Origin: Bacteroidota bacterium
GTDB taxonomy: Bacteria > Bacteroidota > Bacteroidia > Flavobacteriales > Flavobacteriaceae
Reading direction: 5' to 3'
Assembly (NCBI GenBank): GCA_027621505.1
Contig: JAQCBK010000002.1
Coordinates: 25,632-89,631 of the forward strand
Length of the DNA stretch: 64,000 nt
This document shows, one piece after another, positions 25,456 through 32,459 of this stretch. Below the pieces are notes generated by a model. The model had not been told where the DNA came from and searched no databases. It saw only the letters and a list, made by a program, of their open reading frames with translations. The first letter of the stretch is position 1, and every line of letters begins with the position of its first letter. Position numbers and translations under genes: made by a program.

Positions 25456-26216
25456 AGACAAACCTCCCCAAAGAAATGAAAAAAATTTTGCCCCTGATTT
25501 TCTTTTTATTGACCATTTCGGTGGTTTCGGCCCAGGTCAAAATAGGAGATGCTCCTAAAAAAATAAATCCCAATGCTCTTTTGGAATTGGAAAGCCAAAA
25601 TAAGGGCATGTTGATCCCTCGCATGACCACCGCACAAAGGGATCGTGCTTTTACCCTAGACGTCCCCAACGGCTTGATGATTTTTAACACCGATGAAAAA
25701 GCAGTTCAAGTCTGGTTGTCTGATAGTGCCCAATGGCAAAGCCTGATTGTTCCTGAAGATAAACCCCAGCAAATCTCATTGGAAAACCACATACTGAGAC
25801 TATCCGATGGTGGTACTGTTGACCTCAGCCCCTACATTGACACTGATACGGATACCGACACCGATGACCAGCAAGTGCCTGGTATAGTAACTTCTTATGG
25901 AAGCACCTTAGCCGAACTAAAAGTAAACGTTCAGCAGGCCTATACGGATTATTATGATTTGGCGGTAGAATTAAAAGAAGATTATGCCACCAAATTAGAG
26001 GCAACTCCAAAATTTACATATCTATTGAATCTGAAAAATATTTTTGAGTTGCTGCCGGAAGTAAAAATTTCGAATATTGCCGAAAAAGCAAATATCAATC
26101 CCTCATTGTTGCGACAGTATAAAACTGGCAAAGCAGAGGCATCTGAGGAACAGGCCAAAAAGGTATTAAAGGCCATACACCAATTAGGCGAAGAACTTTT
26201 GTCTGTTTCTTTTTAA
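25452..26216 (+). CDS. Chimera: secreted surface-protein N-terminus fused to HicB-type antitoxin
   Basis: A 254-residue frame made of two unrelated parts. Residues 1-140: Sec signal (KKILPLIFFLLTISVVSAQ) followed by VKIGDAPKKINPNALLELES, GMLIPRMTTAQRD and GLMIFNTDEKAVQVW, the standard opening of large flavobacterial cell-surface proteins, then one IDTDTDTDTDD repeat. Residues 141-254: PGIVTSYGSTLAELKVNVQQ matches the HicB partial-RNase-H fold from its second half on, and ISNIAEKANINPSLLRQYKT through KAIHQLGEELLSVSF matches the C-terminal helix-turn-helix of Bacteroidota HicB antitoxins. The first 20 or so HicB residues and any hicA are absent. The join is at about 25869-25880. A DNA-binding antitoxin would not normally be exported, so this is probably a deletion fusion. 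The start may instead be the ATG at 25476. Confidence 0.7.
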   Translation: MKTNLPKEMKKILPLIFFLLTISVVSAQVKIGDAPKKINPNALLELESQNKGMLIPRMTTAQRDRAFTLDVPNGLMIFNTDEKAVQVWLSDSAQWQSLIVPEDKPQQISLENHILRLSDGGTVDLSPYIDTDTDTDTDDQQVPGIVTSYGSTLAELKVNVQQAYTDYYDLAVELKEDYATKLEATPKFTYLLNLKNIFELLPEVKISNIAEKANINPSLLRQYKTGKAEASEEQAKKVLKAIHQLGEELLSVSF

Positions 26217-26242
26217 GTAGCACCCATTATTTAAAAACCACT

Positions 26243-26291
26243 GGCACCTGACCGCTGTCGTGCCTCTTGTTGGCGCAAGCACCTGTGCTTG
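26243..26291. repeat. Inverted repeats in the GC-rich gap before the transsulfuration gene
   Basis: Two inverted repeats lie close together. GGCAC (26243-26247) pairs with GTGCC (26260-26264). CAAGCAC (26276-26282) pairs with GTGCTTG (26285-26291) across two bases. The 148-base gap is GC-richer than other gaps in the window. It could be an operator, a terminator remnant or mobile-element debris; it lacks a T-run, so a terminator is unlikely. Confidence 0.35.
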
Positions 26292-26335
26292 TCTCCTAAC
26301 AGCACGCCAGGGGTCTACCTTTCTCCAAAATCCCA

Positions 26336-26343
26336 TACCTTTG
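26336..26343 (+). promoter_or_regulatory. -7 promoter box (TACCTTTG) of the transsulfuration gene
   Basis: TACCTTTG matches TAnnTTTG exactly, 21 bases before the ATG at 26365. A second, weaker TACCTTTC lies 20 bases upstream. Confidence 0.45.
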
Positions 26344-26364
26344 CAGAAATTAAAATCGACTGCA

Positions 26365-27519
26365 ATGCCAAAACAATTGCGATTTAACAGTGCTACCATC
26401 CACGGAGGCCAGGAACCGGACAAGGCCTATGGTGCGGTAATGCCACCCATTTACCAAACCTCTACCTATGCCCAAACCACCCCTGGTGGGCATCAAGGCT
26501 ATGAGTACAGCCGAACGCACAACCCCACCCGTACGGCTTTGGAGCGCTCCATGGCCAGTATCGAAAATGCAAAATACGGCTTGGCCTTTGCCTCTGGTAT
26601 GGCCGCCATGGATGCCGTTCTTAAACTTTTTCAACCAGGAGATGAAATCATCTCCACCGATGACCTCTATGGCGGATCTTACCGATTGATGACCCAAATC
26701 TTTCAAAAATATGGATTAAAAATCCACTTTGTCAACATGGAAAAGGCCAGTACTGTGACCCAATTCCTCAACGACAAAACCCGTCTCATCTGGATCGAAA
26801 CCCCCACCAATCCCATGATGAAGGTGGTGGACATCCGTGCCGTTACGGCCTTGGTCAAAGACCATAAGGCTTTGGTGGCTGTGGACAATACTTTTGCCTC
26901 TCCCTACCTCCAACAGCCGCTTGAGTTGGGAGCAGACATCGTGCTCCACTCCGCAACCAAATACCTCGCTGGACACAGCGATACCGTTCTCGGACTCCTG
27001 GCGGTCAACGACGATGAACTCCAAGAACAACTTGCCTTTATCCAAAATTCCAGCGGTGCCGTCCCAGGACCCATGGACTGCTTCCTTACCCTCAGGGGCA
27101 TCAAAACCCTTCACCTGAGGATGCAAAGACATTGTGAAAATGGAGCTGCTGTGGCCATCTACCTCCAACAGCATCCCAAAATTGAAAAGGTTTATTGGCC
27201 TGGATTTGTAGATCATCCCAACCACGAAGTGGCCAAAATACAAATGAAGGCCTTTGGGGGCATGCTCTCCTTTGTCCCTCAGGGAGGCGCTTTGCAAAGA
27301 GCTATAAATATAGTTAATAACCTAAATATCTTCACCCTGGCAGAATCCCTCGGGGGCGTTGAAAGTTTGGCTGGCCATCCGGCTTCCATGACCCATGCCG
27401 CTATCCCCAAAGCAGTTCGCGAAAAAAATGGGGTAGTCGATGGATTGATCCGCCTCAGTGTGGGGATTGAAGACGTACAAGATCTGATCGAAGATTTGGA
27501 TCAGGCCATCGGTGTCTAA
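26365..27519 (+). CDS. Transsulfuration PLP enzyme (cystathionine gamma-synthase/lyase family)
   Basis: A 384-residue Cys/Met metabolism PLP enzyme. Visible are YEYSRTHNPTRTALE near residue 51, FASGMAAMDAVL near residue 79, the YGGSYRL segment near residue 104, VAVDNTFASPYLQQPL near residue 172 (Asp for PLP ring), and the PLP-lysine motif LHSATKYLAGHSDTVLG near residue 194. The family includes cystathionine gamma-synthase (methionine synthesis) and gamma-lyase (cysteine synthesis); the sequence alone does not decide. The ATG at 26365 starts the conserved MPKQLRFNSATIHGGQ; upstream in-frame codons cross the promoter. lpxH follows 11 bases after the stop. Confidence 0.9.
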   Translation: MPKQLRFNSATIHGGQEPDKAYGAVMPPIYQTSTYAQTTPGGHQGYEYSRTHNPTRTALERSMASIENAKYGLAFASGMAAMDAVLKLFQPGDEIISTDDLYGGSYRLMTQIFQKYGLKIHFVNMEKASTVTQFLNDKTRLIWIETPTNPMMKVVDIRAVTALVKDHKALVAVDNTFASPYLQQPLELGADIVLHSATKYLAGHSDTVLGLLAVNDDELQEQLAFIQNSSGAVPGPMDCFLTLRGIKTLHLRMQRHCENGAAVAIYLQQHPKIEKVYWPGFVDHPNHEVAKIQMKAFGGMLSFVPQGGALQRAINIVNNLNIFTLAESLGGVESLAGHPASMTHAAIPKAVREKNGVVDGLIRLSVGIEDVQDLIEDLDQAIGV

Positions 27520-27530
27520 TTGTCCCGTCT

Positions 27531-28289
27531 ATGGAACTCCCTAAAAACAAAAAAATTTATTTTGCCTCCGACAACCACTTGGGTTTGCCCAATGCAGATG
27601 CGAGCCGGGAACGGGAAAAGCATTTTGTCTCCTGGCTGGAGAACGTACGAAAGGACGCTGCAGCGATTTACCTCTTGGGTGATCTTTTTGATTTTTGGTT
27701 TGAATACAAGACCGTGGTTCCAAAAGGCTTTGTAAGGGTACTGGGCAAATTGGCCGAGCTGTCCGATACCGGCATTCCCATCACTTTTTTTGTCGGCAAC
27801 CACGACCTATGGATGCGGGATTATTTCCAAAAAGAACTGGGGGTTACCGTCCACCACCACCCCATCACTTTGACCATCGGCACTGCCCGTTTTTTGATCG
27901 GACATGGCGATGGATTGGGCCCGGGGGACAAAGGCTACAAACGGATGAAAAAGTTGTTTACAAACCCCCTTTCAAAGTGGCTTTTTCGCTGGTTGCACCC
28001 CGATTGGGGCGTCCGATTGGGGCAATACCTTTCCCAAAAAAACAAACTGATTTCTGGGGAGGAAGACGTCCAATTTTTGGGGGAGGACAAAGAGTGGTTG
28101 GTAACCTATTCCAAAAGAAAACTCCAAAAAGAACATTTCGATTATTTTGTTTTTGGTCATCGCCACCTGCCCTTGGAAATCAAATTGACCGAAAAATCTA
28201 AGTACATCAATTTGGGGGATTGGATTACCCACAACACCTATGCCGAATTTGACGGTAAGCAATTGGTTCTAAAAACATGGAAAAAGTAG
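27531..28289 (+). CDS. lpxH: UDP-2,3-diacylglucosamine diphosphatase LpxH
   Basis: A 252-residue metallophosphoesterase. The metal ligands are visible in FASDNHLG near residue 11, LLGDLFDFWFE near residue 44, FVGNHDLWM near residue 82, LIGHGDGLG near residue 118 and FGHRHLPL near residue 200. It removes UMP from UDP-2,3-diacylglucosamine to give lipid X in lipid A synthesis, at the inner face of the inner membrane. Typical of the LpxH group used in flavobacteria. hflX starts 4 bases after its stop. Confidence 0.92.
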   Translation: MELPKNKKIYFASDNHLGLPNADASREREKHFVSWLENVRKDAAAIYLLGDLFDFWFEYKTVVPKGFVRVLGKLAELSDTGIPITFFVGNHDLWMRDYFQKELGVTVHHHPITLTIGTARFLIGHGDGLGPGDKGYKRMKKLFTNPLSKWLFRWLHPDWGVRLGQYLSQKNKLISGEEDVQFLGEDKEWLVTYSKRKLQKEHFDYFVFGHRHLPLEIKLTEKSKYINLGDWITHNTYAEFDGKQLVLKTWKK

Positions 28290-28293
28290 ACCC

Positions 28294-29508
28294 ATGATCG
28301 AAGCCAAATCGCTGACGCTCGAGAAAACCGTGATTGTAGGCATCATCAATAGTCATCAAGATGAACTGCAGTCCAAAGAATACCTAGAGGAATTGGCTTT
28401 TTTGGCCCTTACCGCTGGAGGTCAGGTGCTCCAACGCTTTGTTCAGAAAATGCAAACCCCCAACCCCAAGACCTTTATCGGCTCGGGTAAAATGGCTGAG
28501 GTTGAGAATTTTGTCTCAGAAAATGAGGTCACCACCGTTGTATTTGACGATGAACTGACCCCCGCCCAACAGGGAAATATCGAAAAGATTTTGCGTTGTA
28601 AAATCTTGGATCGTACGGGTTTGATCTTGGATATTTTCGCCCAACGCGCCCAAACCAGTTATGCCCGTACCCAGGTAGAATTGGCCCAATACGAATATTT
28701 ACTCCCTCGATTAAAGGGACTTTGGACCCACTTGGAACGCCAACGTGGTGGGATCGGAATGCGAGGACCGGGGGAAACGGAAATCGAAACCGACCGGCGG
28801 ATCGTGAGGGATAAAATTTCGTTACTCAAGAAAAAACTCACCACCATCGACAAACAAATGGCCACCCAAAGGGGCAATCGCGGTGCCTTGGTAAGGGTTG
28901 CTTTGGTGGGTTATACCAATGTGGGTAAATCTACCCTGATGAATGTCATTGCCAAAAGCAAGGTCTTTGCCGAAAACAAACTTTTTGCCACACTCGATAC
29001 CACCGTAAGGAAAGTGGTGATTGGTAATTTGCCTTTTTTACTGAGCGATACGGTAGGGTTTATCCGCAAGCTGCCTACCCAATTGGTGGAGTCTTTTAAA
29101 AGCACCTTGGACGAGGTACATGAAGCCGATTTGTTGTTGCATGTGGTGGACATTTCCCATCCCAATTTTGAGGAACATATTGAGTCCGTCAATCAAATCT
29201 TGGGAGAAATCCAAAGTCAGGACAAACCGACCTTGATGGTCTTTAACAAAATTGACGCCTACCAAGCCGAACCCTGGGACGATACCGACTTGATCGCCGA
29301 GCGGACTGCAAAGCATAACAGCCTCGAGGAATGGCAATCCACCTGGATGCATCGCATCAACGACCGAGCCCTTTTTATCTCGGCCATCAACAAAGAAAAC
29401 CTGCAGGCTTTTCGCGAAAGGGTCTATTCTGAGATCCGAAAGATCCACATCACCCGTTTTCCCTTCAACCATTTTTTATACCCTGAGGGATTGGACGGGA
29501 CACTATAG
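28294..29508 (+). CDS. hflX: GTPase HflX
   Basis: A 404-residue ribosome-associated GTPase. The N-terminal HflX domain has TFIGSGKMAEV near residue 62 and FDDELTPAQQGNIEKIL near residue 89; the linker has LWTHLERQRGGIGMRGPGE near residue 146. The G domain shows G1 GYTNVGKSTL near residue 206, G3 DTVGF near residue 252 and G4 NKID. It rescues or splits stalled ribosomes under stress. Its last 6 bases overlap the 3' end of the TlpA-type gene on the other strand. Confidence 0.95.
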   Translation: MIEAKSLTLEKTVIVGIINSHQDELQSKEYLEELAFLALTAGGQVLQRFVQKMQTPNPKTFIGSGKMAEVENFVSENEVTTVVFDDELTPAQQGNIEKILRCKILDRTGLILDIFAQRAQTSYARTQVELAQYEYLLPRLKGLWTHLERQRGGIGMRGPGETEIETDRRIVRDKISLLKKKLTTIDKQMATQRGNRGALVRVALVGYTNVGKSTLMNVIAKSKVFAENKLFATLDTTVRKVVIGNLPFLLSDTVGFIRKLPTQLVESFKSTLDEVHEADLLLHVVDISHPNFEEHIESVNQILGEIQSQDKPTLMVFNKIDAYQAEPWDDTDLIAERTAKHNSLEEWQSTWMHRINDRALFISAINKENLQAFRERVYSEIRKIHITRFPFNHFLYPEGLDGTL

Positions 29509-29979
29509 TTTTTGGAGATAGGCCTCCATCTCTTGGATCATAAGTCCAGTGACGCCTTTCAGGGCGATGGTGCCCTTTTTGTCAATGATCATATGGGTGG
29601 GAAATCCCATGATTTTGTTGTCTTGAATCATTTTTTGTCCCCCTTCCTTGCCTGAAATATGATGGTAGTCAAAGGCTTGTTTTTTTAAAAATTCAGCCAC
29701 TTGAGACTTTCGGTCAAAAGTCACGGCCAAAAAGACAATGTCCTCTCGCTGACTGTATGTTGCTGCCAAGCGATTCAGATCGGGAATTTCCTCTATGCAG
29801 GGTGCGCAACGTATAAACCAAAAATTGATGACTACGGTTTTACCGAGCAGATTTTGGTTGGTGTATTGTTTGCCATCCAAAGATTTGAGAACAAAGGGCA
29901 AAGCTTTTTTGCCGATGGCTTCCTCCCCACTAATTGAAAAATCATCCAAGGGCGGGTGAGGCGGTAAATTTTCCATCAT
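29503..29979 (-). CDS. TlpA-type thiol oxidoreductase, C-terminal part of a split gene
   Basis: A 158-residue thioredoxin-fold frame. VINFWFIRCAPCIEEIPDLN near residue 50 holds the redox C-x-x-C (CAPC), and IMGFPTHMIIDKKG near residue 123 holds the cis-proline. Such proteins reduce disulfides in the periplasm and need a signal peptide, which this frame lacks. Its ATG (29979-29977) overlaps the TGA of the upstream frame at a run of eight A residues (minus strand, 29986-29979). One extra A would join both into a 264-residue secreted protein reading ...SEAEKKMMENLPPHPP.... So this is best read as the second half of one gene, split by a frameshift, by slippage or by a sequence error. Confidence 0.8.
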   Translation of the reverse strand: MMENLPPHPPLDDFSISGEEAIGKKALPFVLKSLDGKQYTNQNLLGKTVVINFWFIRCAPCIEEIPDLNRLAATYSQREDIVFLAVTFDRKSQVAEFLKKQAFDYHHISGKEGGQKMIQDNKIMGFPTHMIIDKKGTIALKGVTGLMIQEMEAYLQKL

Positions 29980-30296
29980 TTTTTTTCTGCCTCAGACAGC
30001 TCAAAGAACACCATTGCTTTGGGCACCCCTTCGGCATCGGCATAGGGCAGGGGAGAAAAATTCAAATAGGTATTTTCATCTGTCAAAAAAGTGTCATTCT
30101 TTTCCAGCTTTTGACCACTTTCCCTGTAAGCCGGCAGCGCTTCAAAGTGGATTTCTTCTGTAAAACCCATCAGGCTTGTCATGTCCATTTTTTGGAGTCC
30201 AGGCAAGAACGGAAGGGTTTTAGGGGCAGATTCCAAGAATTGCGCTTGGCAGATCGTCAAGCCCAATAGGACCAAAAGGGGGGTGATGTGTTTCAT
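29976..30296 (-). CDS. N-terminal part of the split TlpA-type protein (signal peptide and spacer domain)
   Basis: A 106-residue frame with signal peptide MKHITPLLVLLGLTICQAQ, then LPFLPGLQKMDMTSLMGFTE and a short domain ending in VFFELSEAEKK. Bacteroidota TlpA-like proteins commonly have such an N-terminal region before the thioredoxin domain. Alone it has no recognisable function. It ends at a TGA created by the A8 run at 29986-29979 and overlaps the thioredoxin frame by 4 bases. Upstream (to 30309) is the truncated GIN-domain remnant. Confidence 0.7.
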   Translation of the reverse strand: MKHITPLLVLLGLTICQAQFLESAPKTLPFLPGLQKMDMTSLMGFTEEIHFEALPAYRESGQKLEKNDTFLTDENTYLNFSPLPYADAEGVPKAMVFFELSEAEKK

Positions 30297-30308
30297 AGTT
30301 GTTGGGCG

Positions 30309-30515
30309 TTAGGGAAGGGTGCTGATGATACCGCTTCCAGATACTTGATGGTTCATTTGATTGGGATTTCCTTTGAAGCGAATATTACCCGAACCACTGA
30401 TTTTGGCTTTTAAGGAATGTTGGGCCACCACCCTGGCACTGCCAGAACCTGAGATTTTGATCGCTGTATTTTGGCTTTCCATATGCTCACTGTTCAATCG
30501 GGCGCTACCGGGGGA
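30309..30515 (-). pseudogene. 5'-truncated remnant of a DUF2807 (GIN domain) secreted protein
   Basis: The minus strand from about 30509 to the stop at 30309 encodes GSARLNSEHMESQNTAIKIS, then GSGSARVVAQ, ISGSGNIRFKG and VSGSGIISTLP. The repeated '(I/V)SGSG' turns are the hallmark of the GIN/DUF2807 beta-helix of Bacteroidota. Only the last 66 residues remain; the frame hits a stop at 30518-30516 and no signal peptide or first half exists. The homology ends exactly where a plus-strand remnant begins, so the 5' half was lost in a deletion or inversion. Confidence 0.7.
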
Positions 30516-30636
30516 TTATGATCTAAAGGATTTTAAAAATCAAAAAGTACACTTCGGATTTCGATATACCGGGAGTGGAAAATCAACCTATGATGCGACT
30601 TTTTTTGTAGATGATATTCGGGTGATGGATCAATAA
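30508..30636 (+). pseudogene. 5'-truncated remnant of a secreted protein C-terminus (choice-of-anchor J/lectin-like)
   Basis: The plus strand from about 30508 reads PGDYDLKDFKNQKVHFGFRY, then TGSGKSTYDATFFVDDIRVM and a stop at 30634-30636. This is the usual last strand pair of choice-of-anchor J or carbohydrate-binding-like domains in flavobacterial surface proteins ('DLS.Y.nq.V.igFrY.G......w.iDdi.v'). No matching start or upstream domain exists: the preceding sequence is the GIN remnant on the other strand. The in-frame open region further upstream is only the antisense of that remnant. Confidence 0.6.
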
Positions 30637-30658
30637 TCAGTTAGGTTTTTAGTTATGA

Positions 30659-31246
30659 TCAATCATCAAATTCAATTTGATCGGTCTTGTAGATTAGATT
30701 TTTTTGGAGGGTACCTAGGTAATGCCCTTTAAGAATTTTCCCATCTTCGGTTGTAAAATTAAATTTTAAATCGGCCAAATCTTGTTTTTGCAGAACGGTC
30801 ACCTTCCCAGCCAACAGAAGCGGGCCATCGTCCTCTTCATAGTGGATCAAACCGTTTTTTTCATCCCAGTCAAGGTTGTAGAAGCCTAAAGCAACGTCCC
30901 CTTCTTTATAAGGAGGGCGCAGGTTGATAAAATGATCGCCATTGACCAGATCCTCATTTTTTTGACTGTAGATGATAAAGCCCATCAATGTTCCTCTCCC
31001 TTTGATTTTTAACTCTCGATTGCTATCCGTATCAAAGGACAAACCTTTGGAACTAAAGAGCAGGGCTTTCATATTGTTCAGTGTTGAATTGTCCTCCAGC
31101 TTTACAAAAGCAGCTTTTTCGATGGAATGTTTTTTGCCGTCAATATCAAAGAAATTGTTAGTAGCGGAATTGCTTTCGGTTTTCTGACAGCATGCAAATA
31201 ATAATACGACCCAGGCAAAGCCCAGGTTGAAATAAGTAGGTTTCAT
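30659..31246 (-). CDS. Hypothetical lipoprotein
   Basis: A 195-residue secreted protein I do not recognise. The N-terminus MKPTYFNLGFAWVVLLFACC is a lipoprotein signal with Cys at residues 19-20. The mature part is beta-rich: LKIKGRGTLMGFIIYSQK near residue 82, HFINLRPPYKEGDVALGFYN near residue 105 and GKILKGHYLGTL near residue 169. This resembles small single-domain lipoproteins of Bacteroidota with a barrel-like fold, but no family can be named. It lies beside the two gene remnants. Confidence 0.75.
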   Translation of the reverse strand: MKPTYFNLGFAWVVLLFACCQKTESNSATNNFFDIDGKKHSIEKAAFVKLEDNSTLNNMKALLFSSKGLSFDTDSNRELKIKGRGTLMGFIIYSQKNEDLVNGDHFINLRPPYKEGDVALGFYNLDWDEKNGLIHYEEDDGPLLLAGKVTVLQKQDLADLKFNFTTEDGKILKGHYLGTLQKNLIYKTDQIEFDD

Positions 31247-31322
31247 TTGGTTTTAGTTTTAGGTTATATAAAATTATAAAAACCTATCTTATTTTTTGAA
31301 ATTCAAATGTTAAAACTATCGT

Positions 31323-32459
31323 CTAATTGTACTTAATTTTTCTTAAGATGCGTTGGGTATCCTTATAGGTTTCGTATACAGATTCCCCTTGTCGTCGCAA
31401 AAACTCTTGGGCGTGTAACAGTTGTTTTTTGGCTACTGAAATATTGTTGAGATAGCAGAGCATATAGCTTGGAGCGAGTTGGTAAAGGTCTTCTTGCTCT
31501 GCGGGATTCAGTGCAGCCCCTTTTTCCAATTTTTTTATCAGCGCATTGTTGGCATTCAGGCGGTGAAAAAGACTTTTTTTCTCTAACTCGGGGGGAGAAA
31601 ACAACAGGCGGGTTTCCATTTGATAAGAACCATTTTCGTTAAAAATGATTTTGACTTCTTCTAGGGGGAAGAATTTTTCCAGCTCGTTGATATTGAGTTT
31701 TACATATTCGGTAATAATGAATTCATTTTCTGTCCAGTGAATTTCTACCTCGTCTAAGTTGGAGTAGAACAGCTTGACTTGTTCGTTGATCAATTCGATG
31801 TCAACCCTTGAGTAATAGGTTTTGTTTTTGTTTTTTTTTTCCATGCCAGCCCAACACACCACAAAAACTTCTTTAAAAACCTTGTATTCTTTAACCAAGT
31901 CTTCTCCGTGGCCTCCCAGAAAATCAATCACCCCGTCCAGTGTAAGTTGAATGTTGTTTTCTGCGTGCTTTTCAATTTTGGAAACCAAAAGACTGTTGTT
32001 GTCCTCGATCTTGATATCGAAGGTTTTGGGTAGGGAGATACTGCCTTCTCTCACAAAAACGGTACCCCCGTAATACTTCCAAATGTTTTTTCTGATGGAG
32101 GTCAATGCTGCATTGGGCATAATCGTAACCAGTCCTACCACTTTTCCTACAGCTAAGTTGGGAAAATGAATGTTTTCATAGGACACCCTAGGAGGATTTT
32201 CCAAATAAGCATTGATGAGGTTTTGAAGTTTGCTATCATCAAAAAAATCGACACCCACAATTTCATTTTGCTGGTCTTCCACTCCTATCACAATGTAGGA
32301 ATTGTTTTTAGGGTTGCTGTTGGACAAGGCGCAGATGTGCTTGAGGAATTTGGCTTTTCCCTCTTTGGAACTCAAATTGATTCGCAGCTTTTTATCGTAA
32401 AAGCTGTTTTCATCATTCTGAGACAATAAGTTTTTGATCAGCAGCCGTTTGTTGATCAT
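31323..32459 (-). CDS. AlbA_2 (Schlafen-type) DNA-binding/ATP-binding domain protein
   Basis: A 378-residue protein. The N-terminal domain ENSFYDKKLRINLSSKEG near residue 17, FLKHICALSNSNPKNNSYIV near residue 38 and IGVEDQQNEIVGVDFF match the AlbA_2 family ('E...dfK......gk.efl+.icAlaN......ivIGv.d'). After about residue 150 the protein has no family I recognise; it ends with a helical Arg/Lys-rich tail. AlbA_2 proteins occur as regulators and in some defence genes, but nothing beside it suggests a defence system. Its ATG overlaps the stop of the SDR gene (ATGA, 32456-32459), so it is translationally coupled to it. Confidence 0.75.
   Translation of the reverse strand: MINKRLLIKNLLSQNDENSFYDKKLRINLSSKEGKAKFLKHICALSNSNPKNNSYIVIGVEDQQNEIVGVDFFDDSKLQNLINAYLENPPRVSYENIHFPNLAVGKVVGLVTIMPNAALTSIRKNIWKYYGGTVFVREGSISLPKTFDIKIEDNNSLLVSKIEKHAENNIQLTLDGVIDFLGGHGEDLVKEYKVFKEVFVVCWAGMEKKNKNKTYYSRVDIELINEQVKLFYSNLDEVEIHWTENEFIITEYVKLNINELEKFFPLEEVKIIFNENGSYQMETRLLFSPPELEKKSLFHRLNANNALIKKLEKGAALNPAEQEDLYQLAPSYMLCYLNNISVAKKQLLHAQEFLRRQGESVYETYKDTQRILRKIKYN

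Noticed and set aside
26217-26364. A possible SAM-responsive riboswitch before the transsulfuration gene
   Set aside because: The gap has two short hairpins but none of the conserved cores of SAM riboswitch classes that I know, and the promoter box lies downstream of the hairpins, so they would not be in the transcript.
30361-30636. A plus-strand ORF of 91 codons taken as one gene
   Set aside because: Its first two thirds are the antisense of the GIN-domain remnant; only the last 43 codons resemble a real protein, so it was annotated as a truncated remnant.
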